From Promethearchaeia archaeon (GTDB taxonomy: Archaea; Asgardarchaeota; Lokiarchaeia; Sigyniarchaeales; SOKP01), in assembly GCA_029856045.1 (NCBI GenBank), contig JAHQWG010000016.1, forward strand, positions 1 to 64,000: a stretch of 64,000 nt of DNA. The letters run 5' to 3'. The notes under the pieces are model-generated. The model had not been told where the DNA came from. It saw only the letters and a list, made by a program, of their open reading frames with translations, and did not search any database. Below, piece by piece: positions 44,299 to 52,765 of the stretch. Position 1 is the stretch's first letter. The number at the start of each line of letters is the position of its first letter. The translations under genes and the position numbers were made by a program.

Positions 44299-45237
44299 TT
44301 GTCAGAAAGTTCAAAAATTGTGGTCCTAGCAGGTGGGATCGGTGCAGCTAAATTAATCAATGGTTTAATCGTAGTTTTACCAGAAGAGAATTTTCAAATT
44401 ATTGTAAATACAGGAGACGACATAGAATTGTTTGGATTAAAGATTTGTCCGGATTTAGATATTATCACCTATAATATTGCGGGAATTGTTGATAAGAATA
44501 AAGGTTGGGGATTTGAGAATGATAATTTTAATTGCTTAAATATTTTAAAAAAATATTATGATTTTAATTGGTTTAATATTGGAGATAAGGATGCAGCAAC
44601 TCATATTTTTAGAACTGATTTAATGAATAAGGGAATTTCAAAATCAGAGGCCACAAAAACGATTTGCAATAAATTAGGAGTTAAATGTGAGATTATACCT
44701 ATGACTGATACATGGGTGGAGACACACATAATAACACCACGTGGAGATATTCATTTTGAAGAATATTTTATAAAATATAATACAAACATTCTAGTTAAAG
44801 ATGTAATTTTTAATGGAATAGATAAAGCCGAACCAGTAAAAGGTGTTTTAAAGAAAATTGAAAAGGCTAAAAAAATTATTATTTGCCCATCAAATCCAAT
44901 TGTATCAATTAAACCTATTTTAGAGGTAAAGGGGATAAGAGATACCTTAAAGAAAGTGAAAAATAAGGTAATTGGAGTCTGTCCTTTAATAAAAGGTGCT
45001 CCAGTGAAAGGTCCTACAGATAAATTAATGAAAGCTTTAAATCTTGAAGTTTCAGCTTTTGGAGTGGCAAAATATTATGCAGATTTTTTAGGACATTTTA
45101 TCATTGATAAACAAGATAAAAAAATTAAACCTCAAATTGAAAAATTAGGAATAAAAACCTATACGTATGATACATTAATGAAAAATTTACAAAAAAAAGT
45201 GGCATTAGCAAAATATATTATTAATTTAAACATATAA
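44299..45237 (+). CDS. cofD: 2-phospho-L-lactate transferase (CofD)
   Basis: CofD joins a phospholactyl- or phosphoenolpyruvyl-guanosine donor to Fo, forming F420-0 or its dehydro form. The 312-residue protein has VVLAGGIGAAKLINGL (residues 8-23, GGxGxxK), VNTGDDIELFGLKICPDLD (near 38), GWGFENDNF, and MTDTWVETHI near 140. The start is TTG at 44299. It closes the cofE-nitroreductase-cofD run, after a 13-base gap, and ends 7 bases before the convergent membrane-protein gene at 45245. CofC, CofG and CofH are elsewhere. Confidence 0.93.
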   Translation: MSESSKIVVLAGGIGAAKLINGLIVVLPEENFQIIVNTGDDIELFGLKICPDLDIITYNIAGIVDKNKGWGFENDNFNCLNILKKYYDFNWFNIGDKDAATHIFRTDLMNKGISKSEATKTICNKLGVKCEIIPMTDTWVETHIITPRGDIHFEEYFIKYNTNILVKDVIFNGIDKAEPVKGVLKKIEKAKKIIICPSNPIVSIKPILEVKGIRDTLKKVKNKVIGVCPLIKGAPVKGPTDKLMKALNLEVSAFGVAKYYADFLGHFIIDKQDKKIKPQIEKLGIKTYTYDTLMKNLQKKVALAKYIINLNI

Positions 45238-45244
45238 AGTGTTA

Positions 45245-46675
45245 TTATGTGATTGTAACTTCTCCTTCTTCTTCTATTTCACTCTTTTCTTGTTCTGTAG
45301 TGACTAAATAATCTCCAACAGTAGCTTGAATTTCTTTTATTTCTCCTTCTTCCTTCAATTGACTAATTAGGGCTCTTTTTTTAACATAAGATATTATTTG
45401 AGCACTTATAGGGAAAAGTAATATTATTGGCAACATTACAACAAGTATTATTTCCGGTGAGAACATTGCAACACTTCTTGATATCGCCTCCGGTAAATTC
45501 AAAACTGAAATAATTAACCAAGAAGTATGGAGAATAATAAAACCAATAGAGATTAATGCAATTACTCTAATAAAAAAACTAGTGAGAGTTGAAATGATGA
45601 GTTTAGAAGGCCTTGGTGCGGAACTTGTGGCTGTGAGTGTATCTCGTGCTTCTGAATCTTCTATAAACAATCTTTCTATATAACTCCCTAATCGTCTTGT
45701 ATCATGAGCAGCAGAAATCAATTTCTTTTCCTCCTCTTCTAATTTCTTTTTTAATATCATCTCCTTTATATATGAGAATTTTTGTTCCTTCTTTCCTAAG
45801 AACTTAGAAATTTTTGCCCCCTTTTCAATTCCCAATTCTTCCTTTTTCTTTTTACTTTCTTCTTTAATCTGTTCAATATTTGTTGTAATCTCCAAAGCTT
45901 CTTTATTTAATACTTCTAATTGAGATTCCAATCTTTCAGTTCTTTCTAATGAAGGCATCGAGACTATATTTGTATAATTTATTTGAAAGGAGAGATCTAG
46001 ATAAATATAAAGAGCAAGTGCCAATTGAGAAATAGAACTTAAAATAAAAGCCATAAAGTCATTAACCGGTCTATCAAGAATAGATGGAAAGAGCGGATTT
46101 GGAAGATCATCTAAGTATTCTATACTAATAGTAAATAAATCAAACATATTTCTTAATCCTTCAAAGAACAGCGGAATTATAATCATTCCTACAAGGCACC
46201 CAACTACCCAGAAATTATATTTTGGATTTGTTTGAAGAATAGATCTAATAAAATTAATAATTAGAAGTAGAAATAAGATTTGAAATGATACATTATAAAT
46301 ATCATCCGTTATTAATTCAATTTGATTTAATAAACGGGTTGGAATCTGGCCCAAGGATTCTACTGATCCTTCTGGAAATGCAAACCATGAGTTTAAAAGA
46401 CCTTTAAATAAATTATCAAGAAAATTACGCATAAAAGAAGAATCAAAATGGCCGTGCCATAAAAACAAGAAAACTACCATCATGGATATTCCTACTGCGA
46501 CCAAATAGAGCAATCCAAAAATCAAATAGCTAATAATATTCTTTAAAGAAGTAATTACATTAATTATTGCAGCAAAATCAATTAAACTATTATCAAAAAT
46601 CGTATTAAAAATTGCTAAAATCCAAAAAAATACTAAAATATTTGCAACTTTTAATGTTGTTAGATACCATCTCAC
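45245..46675 (-). CDS. Polytopic membrane protein of the MoxR-DUF58-transglutaminase-like operon
   Basis: No clear family. The 476-residue protein has several hydrophobic segments in the first ~200 residues, a coiled-coil Lys/Glu region (about 235-330: ERTERLESQLEVLNKEALEITTNIEQ and following), then two more membrane spans near 355-440, and a Glu/Ile/Lys-rich tail. It is the last gene of the minus-strand operon (52-57 kb to here), with a 3-base gap from the DUF58 gene. Similar membrane partners accompany bacterial MoxR-DUF58 sets, so it may organise the complex at the membrane. Confidence 0.7.
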   Translation of the reverse strand: MRWYLTTLKVANILVFFWILAIFNTIFDNSLIDFAAIINVITSLKNIISYLIFGLLYLVAVGISMMVVFLFLWHGHFDSSFMRNFLDNLFKGLLNSWFAFPEGSVESLGQIPTRLLNQIELITDDIYNVSFQILFLLLIINFIRSILQTNPKYNFWVVGCLVGMIIIPLFFEGLRNMFDLFTISIEYLDDLPNPLFPSILDRPVNDFMAFILSSISQLALALYIYLDLSFQINYTNIVSMPSLERTERLESQLEVLNKEALEITTNIEQIKEESKKKKEELGIEKGAKISKFLGKKEQKFSYIKEMILKKKLEEEEKKLISAAHDTRRLGSYIERLFIEDSEARDTLTATSSAPRPSKLIISTLTSFFIRVIALISIGFIILHTSWLIISVLNLPEAISRSVAMFSPEIILVVMLPIILLFPISAQIISYVKKRALISQLKEEGEIKEIQATVGDYLVTTEQEKSEIEEEGEVTIT

Positions 46676-46678
46676 TAT

Positions 46679-47983
46679 TTAATACGCCTTCCCCTTTTTC
46701 TTTGCTTCTAAATATTGGGCTAAAATCTGAGACATCATATCATCTGGGCCCACACTAATAATTGGTACTCCCAATGCTCTGGCATTTTGTCTTATTTTTA
46801 GAATTTGTTCCATCATTTCTTCTGATATTGCTTCAGCTAGAGCTTTATCACTTGGGGATAAATCAACCTCGTGAATTTCAAACCAAGGACTAAATGGACT
46901 TACGACAACTAAAGAATGCTTCCACATTACAACTTTTTTAATTCCCTTTATAATATCATCAGAAGTTTGCTCTAAATCTGTAATTAAGAACACTAAACTC
47001 CTTTTTTGAAATCTTTTATTAATAAAATCCATTGCTTCTTCTAATTTAGTTTTTCCAGATGGTTTTACTTTTGCAATAAAATCAAGCACTTGATAGAAAT
47101 GATCGCTCCCACTATTTGGTTCCTTAAAATAATAATTTTTTTTATCTGAAAATAAAAAAACCCCAACTGAATCTTTTCTCGTGAGTGATATCTTTGTTAA
47201 TAACATTGTAGCTCTAATAGCATATTCGAATTTTGTGTTTTCAATTGATCCACCTGCCATAGACTCTCCACAATCAACCATTATTAGCACTGTAATGTCT
47301 CTCTCCGATTCAAATTCTTTAACTATGAGTTTCTGATGACGAGCACTTGCTTTCCAATCAATTAATCGAAATTGGTCTCCAAATACATATTTTCTCATTC
47401 CATAGAATTCAGAACCCAAACCTTTCATCTTTGATCTTTGAACACCGTAGTTTAAACTAAGAGATCTTTTTGAACCAAGAATTTCAATTCGTCTAATATC
47501 CTCATAAGGAGGATAAATTAAAATTTTGGTGACTGATTTTGGAACGATTCTTTCTTCAGAATTAAAACCTAATCTATCTTTTACAATGACGGATAATGGT
47601 CCAAAAGGATATTCACCTCGAACCCTTGGTTGTAAGATGTAAGAAAATTTTATTATTTCTTTTGGATCAATTCTTGTTAAAATGTAATTTTCTCCTAAAA
47701 CCAATCTGAAAAGTGTAGGGTTGTAATAATCTCTCACTTCGATAAATTCAAATTTATTTTTCCCCAAATTTTCTACAACGACTTTCACATGAACAAAATC
47801 ATCTTTGAATACCTTATTTTTCTCTAATTCCCTTGTAACCTTGAGATCTTCAATATTTAACCCTAAATAAAATGATGGCAAGCTGATAATCGTTGAAAAT
47901 AAGAGTATAATTGCAAGGAAAATTAAAAAAAAATTTACAAAGGCAAACCCTGCCATTAAAAAAAATGCAGAGAGCAGTATCAA
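46679..47983 (-). CDS. DUF58 family protein with von Willebrand A-like domain
   Basis: The 434-residue protein has two N-terminal membrane segments (about 5-37), then a beta-rich section. The DUF58 core GSEFYGMRKYVFGDQFRLIDW and KASARHQKLIVKEFESERD (about 190-225) follows, leading into a vWA-like fold with VLIMVDCGESM. The MIDAS motif is altered: D-C-G-E-S rather than DxSxS, so metal binding may differ. DUF58 proteins are the usual partners of MoxR ATPases, which remodel vWA-domain substrates. Gap to moxR is 48 bases and to the next gene 3 bases, consistent with one transcript. Confidence 0.85.
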   Translation of the reverse strand: MILLSAFFLMAGFAFVNFFLIFLAIILLFSTIISLPSFYLGLNIEDLKVTRELEKNKVFKDDFVHVKVVVENLGKNKFEFIEVRDYYNPTLFRLVLGENYILTRIDPKEIIKFSYILQPRVRGEYPFGPLSVIVKDRLGFNSEERIVPKSVTKILIYPPYEDIRRIEILGSKRSLSLNYGVQRSKMKGLGSEFYGMRKYVFGDQFRLIDWKASARHQKLIVKEFESERDITVLIMVDCGESMAGGSIENTKFEYAIRATMLLTKISLTRKDSVGVFLFSDKKNYYFKEPNSGSDHFYQVLDFIAKVKPSGKTKLEEAMDFINKRFQKRSLVFLITDLEQTSDDIIKGIKKVVMWKHSLVVVSPFSPWFEIHEVDLSPSDKALAEAISEEMMEQILKIRQNARALGVPIISVGPDDMMSQILAQYLEAKKKGKAY

Positions 47984-48031
47984 TAACCGTCCATGTCCCG
48001 CTAGTATTTTATCTTCACCATTTTATTTTTT

Positions 48032-49012
48032 TTATATAGGAACTGGTAACTCTTCCAATATTCTTTTAATAACTGTGCTAGTATCAAGACCTTCTAATTC
48101 TGCTTCTGGTTTTAATAATACACGGTGGTTTAATACTGATATACATAGTGATTTTACGTCATCAGGAGTTACATAATTCCGTCCTAGAATTGCTGCTCTT
48201 GCCTTACCACATTTCATTAATGCTAAACTTGCTCTAGGTCCAGCTCCTAGAGCAATTTGTGGGTGTTGCCTAGTTTTAATGATAATATCTCTAATATATT
48301 TAAGGATTCTATCATCAATATATACCATATTTACCAAACTTTGAATTTGAATTATTTCTTCAGAATTGGTTATATTTTCAACAGCACTTACATCTCCAGA
48401 TAATTGTCGGCGAATAATCTCAACCTCATCATCTATTTCTGGATAATCAAGCCAAAGTTTAAAGATGAACCGGTCAACTTGAGCCTCCGGAAGGGGATAT
48501 GTACCTTCCATTTCTATTGGATTTTCCGTTGCAACAACCATAAATGGTTTTTCTAATATCCTAGTTTCATTTTCAATTGTCACTTGCCGTTCAGCCATCG
48601 CTTCTAGAAGAGCTGCTTGAGTTTTAGGGGCACTTCTGTTTATTTCATCCGCGAGAACTATATTAGCGAAGATTGGTCCTGGCATTAATACAAAACTACC
48701 TTCACTTTGATCAAAAATTTTGGTGCCAGTGATGTCTGCAGGTAAGAGATCTGGTGTAAATTGTACTCTACTAAATGACATACCGAGCACTTTTGCAAAC
48801 GTTTTTGCCATAACCGTTTTTCCAAGGCCTGGTACGCCTTCTAGCAAAACATGACCGTTTACTAGAAGTGCGATAAAAAGGTTCTGCATGATTTCTCCAT
48901 ATCCTACAATAACAGATGCTACTTCTGAGAGAACATTTTGTGCAACATTCCTTACTGGAGATAGGTCAAATTCTTGTCCAAATCGGTCTTTTACTTTTTT
49001 TGGTGCTTCCAT
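48032..49012 (-). CDS. MoxR-family AAA+ ATPase
   Basis: The 326-residue protein is a MoxR-type AAA+ chaperone. Walker A is GVPGLGKT (residues 59-66), Walker B VLADEINRS (near 119-127), sensor I ATENPIE (near 155), and the sensor-II region follows (GAGPRASLALMKCGKARA). MoxR proteins use ATP to insert metals into, or activate, vWA-domain partners. The DUF58 partner is downstream, and the DUF4350-like membrane protein upstream. An A-rich spacer of about 67 bases separates it from that upstream gene. Confidence 0.93.
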   Translation of the reverse strand: MEAPKKVKDRFGQEFDLSPVRNVAQNVLSEVASVIVGYGEIMQNLFIALLVNGHVLLEGVPGLGKTVMAKTFAKVLGMSFSRVQFTPDLLPADITGTKIFDQSEGSFVLMPGPIFANIVLADEINRSAPKTQAALLEAMAERQVTIENETRILEKPFMVVATENPIEMEGTYPLPEAQVDRFIFKLWLDYPEIDDEVEIIRRQLSGDVSAVENITNSEEIIQIQSLVNMVYIDDRILKYIRDIIIKTRQHPQIALGAGPRASLALMKCGKARAAILGRNYVTPDDVKSLCISVLNHRVLLKPEAELEGLDTSTVIKRILEELPVPI

Positions 49013-49079
49013 TTTTTTTCACTTTTTTATTTTTTTTTTTTTAATTTGTTTATTTTTTTAATGATTTAATTTTGGGCAA

Positions 49080-50753
49080 TCAAATTTGATTCATTGCCCA
49101 TTCCATTTCGAAGAATAACTTTTGGAACTCTTCAGGATCTTTAATTTTCTTTTTATTATTTTTAACACCAATTATTGCTTCAAAAAAATTAATTAATCTT
49201 CTTAAATTTGTTTTTGAGATATTGGCTTTTCCTTTTTCCATAATAATTAAATTAATTATATTTTCTACAGTTAAGGCTCGACCTTTTAATAAAGTATTGA
49301 TTTTTCTCTCAAGCCTTCTGAATAGTAAAGTTAAAGCTTGATTATATTTACGATTATCTTTATACCAATTAATTTTTCTTGCAAAGAAGGAGGAAGTTCG
49401 GAATTTTAATGTTTCTTCTTTCTTTTCCTCTTCTTTTTCTATCTTTTTTTCTTCTTCTTTAGCTTCTTTAGGCAAATATCTTTTAAGAGTATAAATTCCT
49501 AGTAATGGATAAATAAAGGCAGTTAGAGGATTTGTTGATAAATGAATTATATAACCTAGATAGAGACCAAAAATACCTGCAGAAGATACATCTGGCAAAT
49601 TTTCCGGTCTTATATGAGCCTCATCAAAAGTGATTATATAATTTGAAGGGTTTCCAAAGGTAAGCCAGTTTAAAATATTTAATGCAAATTGTTTGTTATC
49701 ATAATTATCATTATTTATTAGGTCATTATCAAATAAACTGGCATCTGCAGAACAGAATATACGGGAATTGTTTCCAACATCAGTTGCCATGAATACTGCT
49801 TGTGGATACCCTCCTAATGGAATTGTAAATTCGCCTTCAATCCCTAAAAATTCGCCCATGCCTCCAACAAAGGTATATCCATCATTCTCACTAGTATAAA
49901 CTCCATCTCCGTTTCTATCTATAAAGCTATATTGACTTGATTGACCAATTAAACTCCATCCAAACATATCAATAAATGGTCCACCTAAGGCACAAGATGA
50001 ACGACTTAAAATTACATTGGAAATTCCTTGGGTTGTTGGGTGAGTTTGAAAATCTGTTATAACTGGGAATGTTGGATTTGTATCATAAGAAGCATTATCA
50101 CGTAAAATTCCTTCAGGAAATATGGTTACGGGGAATGATCCAAGACTTGTAAGTGCAATTTGGTATAATAATTCTGATGTACTTCCATGATCATGACATA
50201 CAAGTAAGGAGTTATTTCCTTTCATAAAATCAATAAAAAATGGGATTTCATATAATGGATTATAAAAACGGTTTGCTCCCATTATAATTAAAACCACAGG
50301 TTTATCAAGTCTCTGAGTTGCACTTAAGTCAGTTTGAATGGAAGAAACATTGTAACTATTGTCTTCGAGTGTATCTTTCAGTTCAGAACATCCATTCCAT
50401 TTAGAATTATGTATAGAGAAATTATGGTCATTTCTTCCTTGATCTATTATAGAAGATAATAGAGGTATGAAAGATACAATGAAAATTATAAGGAATAAAC
50501 TCTGTTTCCAACTAATCTTCAATTTTTTCTCTGATTTTGCCTGTCGGGTTTTTTGTTTTCTAGAAGCAATAAAAAAAATTATAAGTCTAATTCCAATAAT
50601 TCCAGCAACTAAAAAACATACCATTGGAAGAAAACTAACAAAATAGGGAGCATTTGTCACAGTAGACAATTCAATTCCCACTACTATTAAATACACAGTA
50701 AAAAAAATATAAACTATGTATTTAGAAACTACAACACTTTTTCTTTCTGGCAT
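49080..50753 (-). CDS. DUF4350-like membrane protein
   Basis: The 557-residue protein starts with two membrane segments (about 12-58) and another near 85-103. A periplasmic-type domain follows: NSKWNGCSELKDTLEDNSYNVSS, then PVVLIIMGANRFYNPLYEIPFFIDFMKGNNSLLVCHDHGS. That strand-loop pattern recalls the GATase-like DUF4350 domain. Another membrane span lies near 395-415, then a Lys/Glu linker and a helical cytoplasmic end with Arg-rich LTLLFRRLERKINTLL. In bacteria DUF4350 proteins sit beside MoxR-DUF58 operons, the same neighbourhood as here. Confidence 0.65.
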   Translation of the reverse strand: MPERKSVVVSKYIVYIFFTVYLIVVGIELSTVTNAPYFVSFLPMVCFLVAGIIGIRLIIFFIASRKQKTRQAKSEKKLKISWKQSLFLIIFIVSFIPLLSSIIDQGRNDHNFSIHNSKWNGCSELKDTLEDNSYNVSSIQTDLSATQRLDKPVVLIIMGANRFYNPLYEIPFFIDFMKGNNSLLVCHDHGSTSELLYQIALTSLGSFPVTIFPEGILRDNASYDTNPTFPVITDFQTHPTTQGISNVILSRSSCALGGPFIDMFGWSLIGQSSQYSFIDRNGDGVYTSENDGYTFVGGMGEFLGIEGEFTIPLGGYPQAVFMATDVGNNSRIFCSADASLFDNDLINNDNYDNKQFALNILNWLTFGNPSNYIITFDEAHIRPENLPDVSSAGIFGLYLGYIIHLSTNPLTAFIYPLLGIYTLKRYLPKEAKEEEKKIEKEEEKKEETLKFRTSSFFARKINWYKDNRKYNQALTLLFRRLERKINTLLKGRALTVENIINLIIMEKGKANISKTNLRRLINFFEAIIGVKNNKKKIKDPEEFQKLFFEMEWAMNQI

Positions 50754-50785
50754 ATTTTAAAGATGATTTTATCTTTTTAAATTAA

Positions 50786-51151
50786 TTAAAAACTGAATTG
50801 TTTTCCAGTTATTTCTGTATAGATTTTTGAAAATAAACTTATTGTGGCCTTGAAATCAGTTTCAGTAGGTTCAACTCCTCCGTATATCGTTTCTTCAATT
50901 TTTTGAATGAATGGATAAATATTTTCCGGATTTTGGCCTAATTTTTTTACGCATGTTATTGCAAAGTCTCGAATGGTTTCAAAAAATTTTCTTGGTTGGC
51001 CATATTTTTGCCGTATTAAATCGGTATAAATTAAATAAATGTATGCAATAGCTTCTTTCATACGATCTGTTTTATTTAACACTTGTATATTTCTTTTTTT
51101 ACCTTCTATATCAAAAATAGGTTGTGTTTTCTTTTTTTTACTTTTTGCCAT
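50786..51151 (-). CDS. Small DUF4129-like protein
   Basis: The 121-residue protein has a basic N terminus and then a helical part with RMKEAIAYIYLIYTDLIRQKYGQPRKFFETIRDFAITCVKKLG and a final FSKIYTEITGKQFSF. The C-terminal ~85 residues of the neighbouring 519-residue protein have the same pattern (REESVVYLFYVFLQLSEAKYG ... FYDFTGYQIKL), so the two are paralogous. The layout resembles DUF4129, normally the cytoplasmic tail of bacterial transglutaminase-like TgpA proteins. Here it is a separate protein with no membrane span. It is preceded by a 27-base A-tract on its own strand. Confidence 0.65.
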   Translation of the reverse strand: MAKSKKKKTQPIFDIEGKKRNIQVLNKTDRMKEAIAYIYLIYTDLIRQKYGQPRKFFETIRDFAITCVKKLGQNPENIYPFIQKIEETIYGGVEPTETDFKATISLFSKIYTEITGKQFSF

Positions 51152-51171
51152 ATTATTTCACAATTTTTTTC

Positions 51172-51198
51172 TTTTTTTTTTTTTTTTTTTTTTTTTTT
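51172..51198. repeat. 27-base T homopolymer (A-tract on the coding strand)
   Basis: Twenty-seven consecutive T on the plus strand lie between the stop of the 519-residue gene and the start of the 121-residue gene (both minus strand). On the mRNA it is an A27 run about 20 bases upstream of the ATG. A tract this long is prone to polymerase slippage and to sequencing error; its true length is uncertain. Confidence 0.8.
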
Positions 51199-51205
51199 CC
51201 ATATA

Positions 51206-52765
51206 TTACAATTTAATTTGATATCCTGTAAAATCATAAAATAATTTAATAAATTGAGAGAAAATTTCTACAAAATCTTCTTCACTAATTTTACCTCCAC
51301 TTCCATATAAAATTTGTTCAATTTTTTTTATGAAAGGATATATTTTTAAGGGTGTAAGCCCCATATCCCTAACACATTTGATAGCATAATCATTAATGGT
51401 TTCATTAGGCTGCTTTATTATTCCATATTTTGCTTCACTAAGTTGTAAAAAGACATAAAATAGATAAACTACTGACTCTTCACGCCTATCAGTATCTTTC
51501 AGGATAGTTATATTTTTTAACTTATTCTCAAGAGGGATTTGGACTACTTTAGGCTCAGCAGCTTGTCTCTTACTAAAAAAATAAACGGTAATAATAATTC
51601 CCGTTATTATAGCAATTATAATAATAATTGATACTGGATCAATTAGAAATCCTCCTGGTGGAGGTGGTTCAGCACCAGCAGTTACATTAACAATGATTGA
51701 TGATCGTAATGGCAAATTAAGAAGATTGTCAGTTGAAACTGTTAATGTACCATTTCCCGAAGGCACAAAGTTAAATGAAAACCCACCACTACCATTTGTT
51801 GTTAAATTTTTAATTAAAACTCCACCAAAATGAATATTAATTGATCTATTAAATATTTTAAAGGATGGATCTGTGGATGATGATAATTCTCCTCGTACGG
51901 TAATATTCTGTCCTTCGGTGATATTTTCAGGCACATTCCAATTACATGTGAAATTTGAAAATACCAATAAATTATTAATTATTAAACTTGATTCATAAAT
52001 GTTTGGAGACCCGGTGAAATTAAGAACTAACTCAATTGAACTCCAACTAGTAGAAGGGAGAGAAATTTGCCCAGAAAAATGTCCGTTTAAATCTGTTGTT
52101 ATAGTGCCCTGAGGTGAGTCCAAACCATTGATTCTCCAATATGCTTCCACATCTGTTGTAGAAATTCCAGAATTATTATCAAAATATAAATTGCCTGCAA
52201 TTTTATATTTTTCACCAATAACTTTAGGATAATTATTTATTTCTTCATAAATCATACTAGAATCTGCACCTACATTAATAAGATAATGATGGTTATATTT
52301 TGTAGGTTTATCATCAGTAACGTTAACATTGATTAAATGTGATTGATAAACATTAACCCAGATTGGAATTATTGTTGTTATTGTAAAATTTCCTGTTGCA
52401 TCTGTAACATTTTTTGCACCAATACTTTCACCAAAGTCATTTCCATCGAAAATTAAGGAGACATTTACATTTACTTGAGGGTTAGGATCATTTTTTTTAT
52501 AAACAATGCCTTTAACTGTTATTGGCTCATTATGTTTATAATTGGAATTATTTACTTCAGAGGGATTTGTCAAATTTAAAATATAATAATAAACTGCACC
52601 AGATTTCGGTAGATTATAATCATTGCTAAATTCGAATTCATTCTGGCTAATGTTAATGGAGCTAAATGAAATGTTTAAAAATGAAATTAATAAAAAAGCA
52701 AACAAAATTATTAAAGATTTTTTATGTTTTGAATCTCTCATAATTAACTTCCCAACTACTCCCAT
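51206..52765 (-). CDS. Membrane-anchored Ig-like surface protein with DUF4129-like cytoplasmic end
   Basis: The 519-residue protein has an N-terminal membrane segment or signal (about 14-34). A long beta-rich extracytoplasmic part follows with Ig-like modules (about 60-370), holding several N-x-S/T sites. A span (near 375-400, GFLIDPVSIIIIIAIITGIIITVYFF) and a cytoplasmic DUF4129-like end (about 420-519) come last. It overlaps the upstream transglutaminase-like gene by 10 bases. Together the two look like a split version of bacterial TgpA: extracellular domain, membrane anchor and cytoplasmic tail. The 121-residue protein next to it duplicates the tail. Confidence 0.7.
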   Translation of the reverse strand: MGVVGKLIMRDSKHKKSLIILFAFLLISFLNISFSSINISQNEFEFSNDYNLPKSGAVYYYILNLTNPSEVNNSNYKHNEPITVKGIVYKKNDPNPQVNVNVSLIFDGNDFGESIGAKNVTDATGNFTITTIIPIWVNVYQSHLINVNVTDDKPTKYNHHYLINVGADSSMIYEEINNYPKVIGEKYKIAGNLYFDNNSGISTTDVEAYWRINGLDSPQGTITTDLNGHFSGQISLPSTSWSSIELVLNFTGSPNIYESSLIINNLLVFSNFTCNWNVPENITEGQNITVRGELSSSTDPSFKIFNRSINIHFGGVLIKNLTTNGSGGFSFNFVPSGNGTLTVSTDNLLNLPLRSSIIVNVTAGAEPPPPGGFLIDPVSIIIIIAIITGIIITVYFFSKRQAAEPKVVQIPLENKLKNITILKDTDRREESVVYLFYVFLQLSEAKYGIIKQPNETINDYAIKCVRDMGLTPLKIYPFIKKIEQILYGSGGKISEEDFVEIFSQFIKLFYDFTGYQIKL

